DNA from: Gemmatimonadota bacterium
GTDB taxonomy: Bacteria; Gemmatimonadota; Gemmatimonadetes; Gemmatimonadales; GWC2-71-9
Length of the DNA: 64,000 nucleotides
Direction: 5' to 3'
Assembly (NCBI GenBank): GCA_016713435.1
Contig: JADJPD010000010.1
Location: 248,001 to 312,000, forward strand
Positions 18,497 through 27,533 of this stretch are shown here, piece after piece. Position 1 is the first letter of the stretch; every line of letters starts with the position of its first letter. The notes below the pieces were generated by a model. The model ran no database searches. It saw only the letters and a program-made list of their open reading frames with translations, and had not been told where the DNA came from. A program made the position numbers and the translations under genes.

Positions 18497-20415
18497 CGGG
18501 GGGCCTCGTCAGGCGCAGGGGGGGGCGGGGACGCGGGCACCTCGGCCAGGATGCCGCTGGTGAAGCCCGTCGGCTTCGGCCGCTCCCAGAGGCTGTCGGG
18601 GACGATGCGCCGCAGGGCCTGCACGTACCAGTCGGCGGAATCGGTGGCGCGAATGTCGCCGCCCCAAGACCGGCGGCCGGCGGGCGTGCCGGCGAGCTCC
18701 AGGAGCTCCGCCGTGCTGTCGCCGCGCAGGATGAATTCCTGGTCGTCGATGATGAGCGCCCGGGCGTCACCTAGCTGCGCCGGGGAGCCCGGCGGCGCCC
18801 GGGGCACCCAACTCAACTCGGCCAGCGCCACGCCGGGCTCCGCGCCCTCCTGCCAGTAGCGCGCGAGCGACCGGCCGCGCGGCGCTACCGGCGGGCTCAC
18901 GGCCGCGAGGTCGAGGACCGTCGCCATCACGTCGCGGAGGCTGACCGTCTCCGTCACCCGGACGCCGGCCGGGGCCCGGTCCTCGGCCACGATGACCAGG
19001 GGAACGTGGAGCGCCAGCGGATAGAGCGTGAGGCCATGCTCGAACCAGCCGTGCTCCCCGAACTCCTCGCCGTGGTCGGCCGTCACCACGATCACGGTCG
19101 GGCGTCCGCGGGGGAGGCTGTCGAGCAGGGCGCCGATCGCCCGGTCGAGGCCGGCGATGCTGGCGTCGTAGGCCGCGATCATCCGCGCCGTGTCGTCATC
19201 GAACGCGGGCGTCCGAGCCCACGGGCGCCCGCCGTTCCACACCCGGCTGACGAGCGAGGGCGGCGGGGGGGCCGGCCCGAAGGCGCCGGCCAGGTCGGGC
19301 GGCGGCACATAGGGCTGGTGGGCATCGAAGTAGTTCACGAACGCAAACCAGGGCCGCTCGCCCTGGGCCCGGACCCAGGTGAGGACCTCGCGGTTCACGT
19401 CGGCCGCATGCCGCCGGGCGGGCAGTTGCTCGGTGGCGAGCCAGCGCCGCAGGATGCGGTTCCCCGACAGGAGGCGCCCGAGCGAGGTGGCCTCGATGGC
19501 CTCTCCCAGGCTCACCGCGTGGTCGCGGTAGACGTCGAAGCCGCGGCCGAGCCCCGTCTCCAGCGCGCAGTTGATGGTGTTGCCCACGAAGCCGCCGGTC
19601 GTGTACCCGGCCCCGGCGAGCATCTCCGCCATCGAGGGCACGTGGCCCTGGTAGGGTTGCCACCAGTCCGCACGGAAGGCGTGCGGGTGGCGGCCTGTCA
19701 GGAGGGTGACGTGTGACGGCAAGGTCCACGGCGCCGTGCTGTAGGCGCGCTCAAACGCCACCCCGCGTTCGGCGAGGCGGGTGAGCACCGGGGCGGTGGG
19801 CCGTCCGTACCCGTACAGGCTCAGGTTGGCGCCGCGCACCGTGTCGAGCACCAGCAGCAGGATGTTGGGGGCCGCGGCCCCGGCGCCCGGCCGCGCGTCC
19901 ACCCGGGTGGCGGCCCGCCGCGCGGCGACCCAGTGACCGGCCGACACTGCGACGCACGCCGTCGCCACCACCGCCGCGAGCACCCCGGCCGTCCGGCGGA
20001 CCACCGCCGGGCGCGCCCGCAGCGCCGGGCCCGTCACCAGGCGGGCGAGGCCGAGGGCGAGCAGCAGGATGGCCGCCTTGTGCAGCGACGGATGGAAGAT
20101 GTGGAGCTCGGTCCAGTCGGCGACGAACACCACGCCGCCGAGCGCCAGCGCCGCCGCCCGCTCGCGCGAGGTGACGCGCCGGCCTAACACGAGCCCCAGC
20201 CCGGCCAGCAGCACGAAGAGCGTGGCGTAGGCTAGCGGCGCCATCCAGAGCGCGTCGGGCCCCACCCCCATCCAGCGATGGACGAGCAGGCGCCGGAGCC
20301 ACAGCGCCCCGATCTCGGCGAGCCCGAGCGAGAGTCCCGTGGCGCCCGCCAGCAACAGAACCGCCCCGGTGGCCGGGGCGGGGGCGGGCGGGGGCGGCGG
20401 CGGGGCAGCGGGCAT
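18493..20415 (-). CDS. Membrane-anchored sulfatase-like protein (copy C)
   Basis: This 640-residue intact protein starts at the ATG 20415, four bases after the stop of copy D; a longer reading would run back into that gene. A proline-rich start precedes about five membrane helices. The periplasmic domain contains NILLLVLDTVRGANLSLYG, APWTLPSHVTLLTGRHP (Thr at the formylglycine position, His for Arg), FVNYFDAHQPYVPP and VVTADHGEEFGEHGWFEHG. The last two are probable metal-binding loops. All expected alkaline-phosphatase-fold elements are present except the sulfatase Cys, so direct Thr catalysis, as in phosphoethanolamine or lipoteichoic-acid synthases, is plausible. It is the middle gene of the D-C-B operon. 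Confidence 0.85.
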   Translation of the reverse strand: MPAAPPPPPPAPAPATGAVLLLAGATGLSLGLAEIGALWLRRLLVHRWMGVGPDALWMAPLAYATLFVLLAGLGLVLGRRVTSRERAAALALGGVVFVADWTELHIFHPSLHKAAILLLALGLARLVTGPALRARPAVVRRTAGVLAAVVATACVAVSAGHWVAARRAATRVDARPGAGAAAPNILLLVLDTVRGANLSLYGYGRPTAPVLTRLAERGVAFERAYSTAPWTLPSHVTLLTGRHPHAFRADWWQPYQGHVPSMAEMLAGAGYTTGGFVGNTINCALETGLGRGFDVYRDHAVSLGEAIEATSLGRLLSGNRILRRWLATEQLPARRHAADVNREVLTWVRAQGERPWFAFVNYFDAHQPYVPPPDLAGAFGPAPPPPSLVSRVWNGGRPWARTPAFDDDTARMIAAYDASIAGLDRAIGALLDSLPRGRPTVIVVTADHGEEFGEHGWFEHGLTLYPLALHVPLVIVAEDRAPAGVRVTETVSLRDVMATVLDLAAVSPPVAPRGRSLARYWQEGAEPGVALAELSWVPRAPPGSPAQLGDARALIIDDQEFILRGDSTAELLELAGTPAGRRSWGGDIRATDSADWYVQALRRIVPDSLWERPKPTGFTSGILAEVPASPPPPAPDEAPR

Positions 20416-20419
20416 CAGG

Positions 20420-22246
20420 TCAACGCGGTCCCCGGCGCGGCGGGCCCGCCTCACGATCGAGATGAGACTGCAGGGCCGCCGTTGCCGGGGCCCAGGCGGA
20501 ATCGGGCGCAAGGTTCCGCTGCTGCCCCGAGTCCGCCGCGAGGTCGTACAGCTCCACGTGCTGGTCCACGTCACGCACCAGGGACAGCGCCTGCGTCAGG
20601 ACCCCTTGCAGGTCGCCCCGGCTGGTGGCGTCCCACGTCGGGCGGTTGCGGGCCCAGCGCACGCCGAGCAGCAGGGTGTCGGAATCCGGCAGTGAGGCTG
20701 ACGATGTTCCGGGCTGCCAGAATCGCGCCAGCGACCGGCCGGGCAGTGCCCGGGTTCCGCCCGGTGCCGCAAGGTCGAGCACCGTGGCCGCCAAGTCCCG
20801 CAGGCTGGTCCGGGCCTCCACCACCGTGCCGGCCGGGAGCCGCCCGGGCCACGCCAGCACCAGGGGCACCGCCACCGCCGGCAGGTACAGCGTGTGCCCG
20901 TGCCCGTAGAAGCCGTGCTCGCCGAACTCCTCGCCGTGGTCCGAGGTCACGATCACGATCGTGTTCTCGAGCAGCCCGCGCGACCGCAGGTCGGCGAGCA
21001 GCCGGCCGATCTCGTGGTCGATCGATGCGATGGCCTGGTCATACGGCCGCATCGGCCGCGGGCGGTCGTCCTTGTACAGCCCGCCGTGGGCGGCCGGCGG
21101 GAGCGCCGGGTACTCGATGGCCGCGAACGCCGTGTCGAACGGCGGCATCGGCAGGTACTCGCGGTGCGCGTCCAGGTAGTTCAGGAACGCGAAGAACGGC
21201 CGGTCCCCCCCGCGGTCCAGCCAGGCCAGCAGTTCCGCGTTCACCTCGCGCGCCGTCTTCCGGCGGTAGTCGAGCCGCGCGGGTGGCAGCCAGCGGGACA
21301 GCGGCTCGAGGTCGTACAGCTTGCTGGTGAAGGCCGAGGTCCGGAGCACCTGGGTCAGGCTGAGCGGGTGCTCCGCGTAGTGCTGGAAGCCCCGCGCGAG
21401 GCCGGTCCAGCGCCCCGTGTAGCTCAGGTTGGCCACCATGCCGCCGGTGCGGTACCCGCGCGCCGCCAGCGCCTCCGCGAGCGTCGAGTCGGCGTCGTCC
21501 AGCGGCACCTCCCAGTCCGCCGAGAGCTGGTGCGGCCACCGTCCCGTCATGATCGACGCGTGCGACGCCAGCGTCCACGGCGCCGGGGCATAGGCGCGGG
21601 CAAACCGCACCCCCTCCGCGGCGAGCCCCGCGAGCACCGGGGTCGTCGGCACGCGGTAGCCATAGGCACTCAGGCTCTGGGCGCGGACCGTATCGAGGAT
21701 CAGCAGGAGGACGTTCGGGGCGCCGGCCGCGGCGGCCGGCAGCCCGGCCACCGCACGACGTTCACGCACACGATACCGGACCTCGATGCCCACCGCTGTG
21801 AGCGTGAGCACGGCGAGCACAACCGGCACGGCCCGGCGCAGGACCCGGTCGACGCCGGTCCAGCGCCCGCCCAGGCGCTGGGCCGCCTGCACCCCGAGGC
21901 CCAGGGCGATCAGGTCCACGGTGATGACGCCGAGCTGGCCGTCGAACTCGCGCAGGGCCGCCATCCCCGCCAGCGTGCCGAACAGGCCGATCATCCGGCC
22001 GGGGGTGACCACGCGTGGCCACGCGGCGTGCAGCCCCGCCACCAGGAGCCCGATCGCCAGGAAGAAGAGCAGGTTGGCCGCCGCCGGCATCCAGGTCAGG
22101 TAGAGCCCGAGCCGCAGCGGCACCGACTCGAACTCCCACCGCGCCACATTGGCGAGTGACTCGAGCAGCCCGCCAACGAGGCCGAAGGCCGCCGCCAGCC
22201 GCAGGACCCCCATGGTGCCGATCCGGCTGGGAGGCGCCGCGATCAT
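20420..22246 (-). CDS. Membrane-anchored sulfatase-like protein (copy D)
   Basis: This 608-residue protein starts at the ATG 22246, which has a good GGGGAGG ribosome site about eight bases upstream. Five membrane helices (LYLTWMPAAANLLFFLAIG) precede the periplasmic domain with LLILDTVRAQSLSAYGY, APWTLASHASIMTGRW and VTSDHGEEFGEHGFYGHG. Here the Pro of the active loop is Ala (T-L-A-S-H). It is the closest relative of copy B and the first gene of the D-C-B operon. The arrangement suggests decoration or trimming of the surface glycan made by the neighbouring transferases, or of a lipid; that is inference from context. Confidence 0.85.
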   Translation of the reverse strand: MIAAPPSRIGTMGVLRLAAAFGLVGGLLESLANVARWEFESVPLRLGLYLTWMPAAANLLFFLAIGLLVAGLHAAWPRVVTPGRMIGLFGTLAGMAALREFDGQLGVITVDLIALGLGVQAAQRLGGRWTGVDRVLRRAVPVVLAVLTLTAVGIEVRYRVRERRAVAGLPAAAAGAPNVLLLILDTVRAQSLSAYGYRVPTTPVLAGLAAEGVRFARAYAPAPWTLASHASIMTGRWPHQLSADWEVPLDDADSTLAEALAARGYRTGGMVANLSYTGRWTGLARGFQHYAEHPLSLTQVLRTSAFTSKLYDLEPLSRWLPPARLDYRRKTAREVNAELLAWLDRGGDRPFFAFLNYLDAHREYLPMPPFDTAFAAIEYPALPPAAHGGLYKDDRPRPMRPYDQAIASIDHEIGRLLADLRSRGLLENTIVIVTSDHGEEFGEHGFYGHGHTLYLPAVAVPLVLAWPGRLPAGTVVEARTSLRDLAATVLDLAAPGGTRALPGRSLARFWQPGTSSASLPDSDTLLLGVRWARNRPTWDATSRGDLQGVLTQALSLVRDVDQHVELYDLAADSGQQRNLAPDSAWAPATAALQSHLDREAGPPRRGPR

Positions 22247-22530
22247 CGGGCAGCCTCCCCGGCCTGTCGCGAACGGCAAGACGCCGGACCGGCCGGCGTG
22301 ACCCGGGCCTCGACGCCCGGCGGGCGGCGGAACGACATCATCACCTCGAGCTGGCTGGGACAATCCGGGGGGAGCACCCTACCAATTTGGCGGGGAACCT
22401 CCCCGGCGCGAAGGGGCGGGGCTCCGTTGCGGCGACGCAACACTCTTGTAGCTTCCCTGCCGTCCCGGCCCCAAGCCGTTGCTCGGGCCAAACAAGTATG
22501 GGTCTTGCTTGCCGCAGTTGGCCGATCGCC

Positions 22531-23687
22531 ATGCCTACTCCGACCCCCCTGGCCCCCCCGGCCCCCCTCCCGAGCGTCCTCCACGCCCTCGCCCCCGGCC
22601 CGGCGGGCGGGCTGGAGAGCGTGGTGCAGCTGCTGGCCCGCGGCTGGGTGGAGCTCGGGGGGCGGGTCGGGCTCGCGCTCACCCTGGATCGGGGGCCGAG
22701 CTGGCCCCGGCCTTCCGTGAGCTCGCGGGCCTCGGCGTCGAGCTCTTCCCGCTGGAGCTGCCCCCGCGCGCGTACCTCGCCGAGCGGCGCGCCGTGGACG
22801 CGGTCGTGGCGCGCTTCCGGCCCGACGTGGTGCACACGCACGGGTACCGGGCGGACCTGATGGCGGGCAGCGTGGCCCGGCGGCGGGGCTGCGGCCGGGT
22901 GAGCACGCTGCACGGCTTCACCGGCGGCGACTGGAAGAACCGCGTCTACGAGCGCCTGCAACTCCGGGCGCTCCGGCGCTACGATGCGGTGGTGGCGGTG
23001 TCCGCGCCGATCGTGGAGCGGCTCACCGCGCTGGGCTTCGCACGGGAGCAGGTGGCGCTGATCCCCAACGCCTGGGCGCCGCATGCCGCGCCGCTGCCGC
23101 CCGGCGAGGCGCGGGCGGCGCTCGGCCTCCCGGCCGGGGGGACGCTGCTCGGCTGGGTGGGTCGGCTCTCGCCCGAGAAAGGGGCGGACATCTTCCTCGC
23201 GGCGGTGGCGCAACTCGCGCGGACGGATGTGCAGGCCGTGCTGGTGGGGGAGGGCCGGGAGCGCGCGGTCCTCGAGGCGGAGGCGGCGCGCCTCGGCATC
23301 ACCGACCGGGTGCGCTGGCTCGGGCTCGTGCCGGGGGCCGGACGGTTCACGGGGGCGTTCGATGCCTTCGTGCTGAGCTCCCGCACCGAGGGCACGCCCA
23401 TCGCGCTGTTCGAGGCCATGGCGGCGGGGGCGCCGATCGTGGCCACACGGGTGGGGGGAGTCCCGCAGGTGGTGACCCACGAGGCCGAGGCGCTGCTGGT
23501 GCCAGCCGAGGACCCCGCCGCGCTGGCGGCGGCCCTCGAGCGGAGCCTCGGGGATCCCGCCGCGGCGGCGGCGCGCGCGGCGCGCGCCCGCGCGCGCCTC
23601 ACCACGGAGTATGCGCTCGGGCCCTGGCTCGAGCGCCATCGTGCGCTCTACACCTCGCTCCCCGGTCGCCGGGGACGGATGACCTGA
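22531..23687 (+). CDS. Glycosyltransferase family 4 (frameshifted near 22691-22695)
   Basis: The true N-terminus is in the frame from ATG 22531 (VLHALAPGPAGGLESVVQLLARGW, a typical GT-B start with a glycine loop). It joins AELAPAFRELAGLGVELFPL when one G is restored in the GGGGG run at 22691-22695, giving 385 residues. DVVHTHGYRADLMAG, LLGWVGRLSPEKGADIFL and the donor-site SSRTEGTPIALFEAMAAGAPIVATRVGG (E-x7-E) are classic GT4 motifs. It works at the cytoplasmic face using a nucleotide sugar. It diverges from sulfatase copy D and overlaps the downstream GT2 by one base (TGATG), so those two form an operon. ATG 22498 is an alternative start. Confidence 0.85.
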
Positions 23688-24858
23688 TGATCGCCACGGA
23701 TCTCGAGCTGTTCCTGTTCCTGCTGCCGGGCCTGCTCGGCACCTACGCCTACTTCCTGTACCCCGCGATCCTGCGCCTGTGGGGAGCCTGCGGCCCGCGC
23801 GCCCGCCGCTCGGCGACCCCGCCACCTGGCCGCGGGTGAGCATCGTGGTGCCGGCCTACAACGAGGCCCGCGCGATCCGGCGCACCATCGAGTCGCTGCT
23901 GGCCCTGGATTATCCCGCGGACCGGCGCCAGATCCTCATCGTCTCCGACGCCTCCGAGGACGAGACCGACGCCATCGTGGGCGAGTACGCGGACCGCGGC
24001 GTGGAGCTGCTGCGCCTGCCGGTGCGGGGCGGCAAGACGGCGGCGGAGAACGCGGCGCTGGCGCGCCTCGACGGCGAGATCATCGTCAACACCGACGCCA
24101 CCATCCGCATCCTCCCCGGCTCGCTCAAGCCGCTCATGCGGGTGTTCCAGGATCCGGGCATCGGGGTCGCCTCGGGACGGGACGTGAGCGTCGGCGACAT
24201 CACCGTCGAGGGCAACCAGGGCGAGTCGGGCTACGTGGGCTACGAGATGTGGGTGCGCTCGCTCGAGACCACCGTCGGCTCCATCGTGGGGGCGAGCGGC
24301 TGCTTCTACGCCATCCGGCGGGAACTGCACGAGGTGCTGGTCCCCGCCGCCCTCTCGCGCGACTTCGCCTCGGCGCTCACCGCGCGGGAGCATGGGCTGC
24401 GGGCCGTGTCGGTGGACGAGGCGGTCTGCCTCGTGCCCCGGACCGCCTCGCTGCAGCGCGAGTACAAGCGGAAGATCCGCACCATGGCCCGCGGCCTCGA
24501 GACCCTCTGGTTCAAGCGTCACCTGCTGAACCCGTTCCGCTACGGCCGCTTTGCCTTCATGCTGTGGAGCCACAAGCTGGTGCGCTGGCTGGTGTTCCTG
24601 GTGTGGCCGGCGGCGGTGGTGGGGCTGGCGCTGCTGGCGCTCTCGTCGTGGCTCGCCGCGGTGGGGCTCGCCTGCACCCTGCTCGGCTTCGCGCTTGGCT
24701 TCGTGGCCATGCGGGCGCCCGAGGGCCAGCCGCTGCCGCGGCTCACCGCGCTGTGCGGTTTTGCGCTCGCCTCCCACCTCGCCGGCTTCATTGCCTGGAC
24801 CAAGGCACTGCGGGGGGAGCTGAATCCCATCTGGGAGCCGACGCGCCGGCCGGTCTGA
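23687..24858 (+). CDS. Membrane-bound GT2 glycosyltransferase (frameshifted near 23781-23784)
   Basis: The ATG at 23687 opens an N-terminal helix (ELFLFLLPGLLGTYAYFLYPAILRLWG) whose frame stops at the PPGRG that follows. Restoring one G in the GGGG run at 23781-23784 leads into SLRPARPPLGDPATWPRVSIVVPAYNE, giving 390 residues. The cytoplasmic GT-A domain shows ILIVSDASEDETD, GKTAAENAAL, NTDATIRILPG (DxD-like) and LQREYKRKIRTMARG, close to the QxxRW position of processive synthases. Two or three C-terminal helices follow. This is the cellulose-synthase/hyaluronan-synthase-like class. The 3-prime end faces a shared hairpin terminator. Confidence 0.85.
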
Positions 24859-24878
24859 GGCGCGGGGGCCGGACGTGG

Positions 24879-24911
24879 AACGCCCCCGGGAGCACGGCTC
24901 CCGGGGGCGTT
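24879..24911. terminator. Bidirectional hairpin terminator
   Basis: A perfect 15-bp inverted repeat (AACGCCCCCGGGAGC, loop ACG, then its complement) lies between the convergent GT2 (ends 24858) and sulfatase copy E (ends 24929). There is no T-run, as is common in GC-rich genomes, so termination by stem stability is inferred. Confidence 0.75.
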
Positions 24912-24928
24912 GGCGTGCGGGGGATCGC

Positions 24929-26740
24929 TCAGTCGCCCGGGGCGGCGGCGGGCGCGAAGAGGTGCAGGGTGCGGGCGCGCAGGCTGTCGCGCGCGGCCAG
25001 GCTGGCCGGGGCGCCGCCGAGGTCGCGCTGCTCGAGCGGGTCCGTCGTCACGGCGTAGAGCTCCTCGCGCTCGCTGCCGAGGTTCCGGATGTAGCGGAGG
25101 TCGCCGGTCATGAGGCTCGCCATGTTGCCCTGGCTCACCGGGTACTGGATGGCCTGGCGCGGGACCTGGCGCACCGCCGAGAGGATGGTGTCGGGCGGCG
25201 CGGCCGTGGCGGAGGCCCAGTGGCGCCGCAGCGAGCGGCCGGGGAAGGCGCCGCCGGGCAGCCCCGCCAGCTCCATGACGGTGGCCGGGAGGTCGGTGAG
25301 CGCCACCGGGGCGGTCACCGTGGTGCCGGCCCCCTCGCCGCCGGGCGCGAAGATGAGGAGCGGGACGTGCACCGCCGTGAGGTAGAGCGTGTTGCCGTGG
25401 TCCCAGACGCCGTGCTCCAGGAACTCCTCGCCATGGTCGGCCGTGACGATCACGATGGTGTTGGCGAGCGCCCCGCGCGCCTCGAGCTCGCGGAACAGCC
25501 CGCCCAGCGCCGCGTCGAGCGCCGCGATGGCGCTGTCATAGGCATCTTCGGCGCCCCGGGCGCGGGCGGGATCGCGGGGCTCGTCCGCGTGCTCCCGTGC
25601 GATGCGCGGCACCTTGGGCACCCCGGGGGTCTGGAACAGCGTGTCGAACGGCGCCGGGGGGAGGTAGGGCCGGTGGGCGTCGTACAGGTTGAGGAAGGCG
25701 AACCACGGCCGGCCGGAATCGCGGTCCAGCCAGCCGAGGAAGCGGTCGATGACCATCGGCGCGGTACGGCGCCCCAGGTTGTCCTGGGAGCCCACGAGCG
25801 TCCGCAGCAGGCGCACCCGCGCGATCATCCGCCAGAGCGCCGCGCTCCGCGCCATCTGCCCCGGCGTCAGCACGTAGTCCTCGTAGTGCGTGAAGCCGCG
25901 CGCCAGGCCCACCTCCTCGCTGCAGTAGTCCGTGTTCCCCACGAAGCCCGCGCTCCGGTACCCGGCGTGGCCCAGGACCTCGGCCAGCACGGGGTAGGTG
26001 GCGTCGAGCGGCACCATCCAGTCGGCGGAGAGCTCCGGGACGGAGCGCCCGGTGAAGATCCCCGCGTGGGAGGGCAGGGTCCACGGCCCGGGCGCGATGG
26101 CGCGCGTGAAGCGGACGGCGTGGGGCGCGCGCCGATCCAGCTCGGGGGTGGTGGGACGGGCGTAGCCATAGAGGCTCAGGTTCATCGCCCGCACCGTGTC
26201 GAGCACGAGGAACAGCACGTTCGGCGTCCGCCCCGCGGCAGGCAGGCGGTCCAGGGCCCGCCGCTCTGCCAGCGCCTGCGCGCCGATCATCCCGGCGGCC
26301 AGCAGGGCCGTGGCGCCCGCCAGCCAGGGGAGGAGGCGGCGCGTGCCCCGGTCCACGCCCGCCCGTCGCGGCCCCGTCCAGCGCGCCACCTGCACGCCCA
26401 GGCCGGTCGCCAGGAGGAGCGCGGCCACGCGGTGGATCGAGGGGAAGACGTAGAGCGCCCCGAGCACGGCGAGCGCCGTGTACACCACCACGGGGAGGCC
26501 CCGCAGCGCGGGCCGGCGGACCAGCGCCAGCAGCACCACCAGCCCGGCGCCCACGGCCAGGAAGAGCGCCAGGTCCGCCACCGGTGCCGTCCACACCTGG
26601 TGGCGGCCCACGAAGACGATCGGCTCCACCAGCAGCCGGCGCCAGGCCGTGGCCAGTACGTCGAGGTAGCCGGCCAGGAGGCCGGCGCACGCGGCCAGCC
26701 GCAGCTCGGCCCCGACGTCGAGGCGCGCGGGCGCGCTCAT
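24929..26740 (-). CDS. Membrane-anchored sulfatase-like protein (copy E)
   Basis: This 603-residue protein, from ATG 26740, has several N-terminal membrane helices including VAALLLATGLGVQVARW. The periplasmic domain carries NVLFLVLDTVRAMNLSLYGY, GPWTLPSHAGIFTGRS (Thr at the formylglycine position, His for Arg), FLNLYDAHRPYLPP and VTADHGEEFLEHGVWDHG. It stands apart from the D-C-B operon, directly 3-prime of the exosortase/EpsI operon with a 154-base gap. That location ties the family to polymer assembly rather than to sulfate scavenging. Upstream in-frame ATGs would add low-complexity residues. Confidence 0.85.
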   Translation of the reverse strand: MSAPARLDVGAELRLAACAGLLAGYLDVLATAWRRLLVEPIVFVGRHQVWTAPVADLALFLAVGAGLVVLLALVRRPALRGLPVVVYTALAVLGALYVFPSIHRVAALLLATGLGVQVARWTGPRRAGVDRGTRRLLPWLAGATALLAAGMIGAQALAERRALDRLPAAGRTPNVLFLVLDTVRAMNLSLYGYARPTTPELDRRAPHAVRFTRAIAPGPWTLPSHAGIFTGRSVPELSADWMVPLDATYPVLAEVLGHAGYRSAGFVGNTDYCSEEVGLARGFTHYEDYVLTPGQMARSAALWRMIARVRLLRTLVGSQDNLGRRTAPMVIDRFLGWLDRDSGRPWFAFLNLYDAHRPYLPPAPFDTLFQTPGVPKVPRIAREHADEPRDPARARGAEDAYDSAIAALDAALGGLFRELEARGALANTIVIVTADHGEEFLEHGVWDHGNTLYLTAVHVPLLIFAPGGEGAGTTVTAPVALTDLPATVMELAGLPGGAFPGRSLRRHWASATAAPPDTILSAVRQVPRQAIQYPVSQGNMASLMTGDLRYIRNLGSEREELYAVTTDPLEQRDLGGAPASLAARDSLRARTLHLFAPAAAPGD

Positions 26741-26894
26741 GCGCGGCCCGGCCCGGAAGGGGCCGCGGGAGCACGGCATGCAGGCGCGCGACCGGTGTCG
26801 TGGCGACGCATGGGCCAACCTCGTCAAGCTGGTGGAGGCCGCCGCCGGGAGGCGACGGGATGCTGCGATGGGGCGGGGAGCGTTCGGGGCCGGC

Positions 26895-27533
26895 CTACCA
26901 GGCCGGCATCACCTGGGTGACGGCCGGCACGAGGGCCTGCGCCACCTGGGTGGCCACCTCGCCGGCGCGCTCCTCGGACGTGGCCGGATTGAGGTGCACC
27001 ACGATCCGCACCAGGGATTCCTCGCTGCGGCCCCGCAGGGCCGAGTCGCGGAGGAGCTCCCACTTCACCCGGTACTCGTTGGAGGCCACCCGGCCGCGCC
27101 CCTGGTACCAGTAGAAGACCAGCGCGCGCGCTTCCTTGTTCTGCAGCAGGTAGCGGTTCACCACCACGGGGCCCTGGGCGGTGCTCACCGTGGTGGTCTG
27201 CTGCTGCAGCGCCTCCCACCCCGACCCCGGCAGGCAGTTCTTGGGCGAATGGATGGTCTTCCCCTGCGTCTGCTGGTCGTAGTAGCCGACGTAGATCTCG
27301 AAGGGCGCCGTATCCGCGGGGAAGACCCGGTTGATGTAGTGCGACATGCCCGCCGCCAGCCGCTGGTCGTCGGGGATGACCCGCGCCTCGCCGGTGCGGC
27401 CCGCGAGCACCATCGGGATCGCGTCGAGCGGTTCGCGCAGGTCGGCCTTCACCTGCCGGTTCACCGCCAGCGTGAACACGCAGCCGAGCGCCAGGCACCC
27501 CGCCGGCAGCCAGTTGGTCAGCTCACGCGGCAT
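26895..27533 (-). CDS. epsI: EpsI, exosortase-associated protein (DUF3485)
   Basis: This 212-residue secreted or membrane-anchored protein has an uncleaved-looking N-terminal helix (WLPAGCLALGCVFTLAV). It then shows the EpsI family pattern: MSHYINRVFP, IYVGYYDQQTQGKTIHSPKNCLPGSGW, and VVNRYLLQN...VFYWYQGRGR. In other bacteria EpsI is fused to, or encoded next to, an exosortase and works with EPS export. Here it is a separate gene whose start lies 16 bases inside the exosortase end. The SPKNCLPG segment with its conserved Cys is the family hallmark. It is the last gene of the operon from 30049. Confidence 0.9.
   Translation of the reverse strand: MPRELTNWLPAGCLALGCVFTLAVNRQVKADLREPLDAIPMVLAGRTGEARVIPDDQRLAAGMSHYINRVFPADTAPFEIYVGYYDQQTQGKTIHSPKNCLPGSGWEALQQQTTTVSTAQGPVVVNRYLLQNKEARALVFYWYQGRGRVASNEYRVKWELLRDSALRGRSEESLVRIVVHLNPATSEERAGEVATQVAQALVPAVTQVMPAW

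Noticed and set aside
22426..22441. Inverted repeat GTTGCG-GCGA-CGCAAC between divergent genes
   Set aside because: Six-bp arms are common by chance in this composition; there is no second copy to support an operator.
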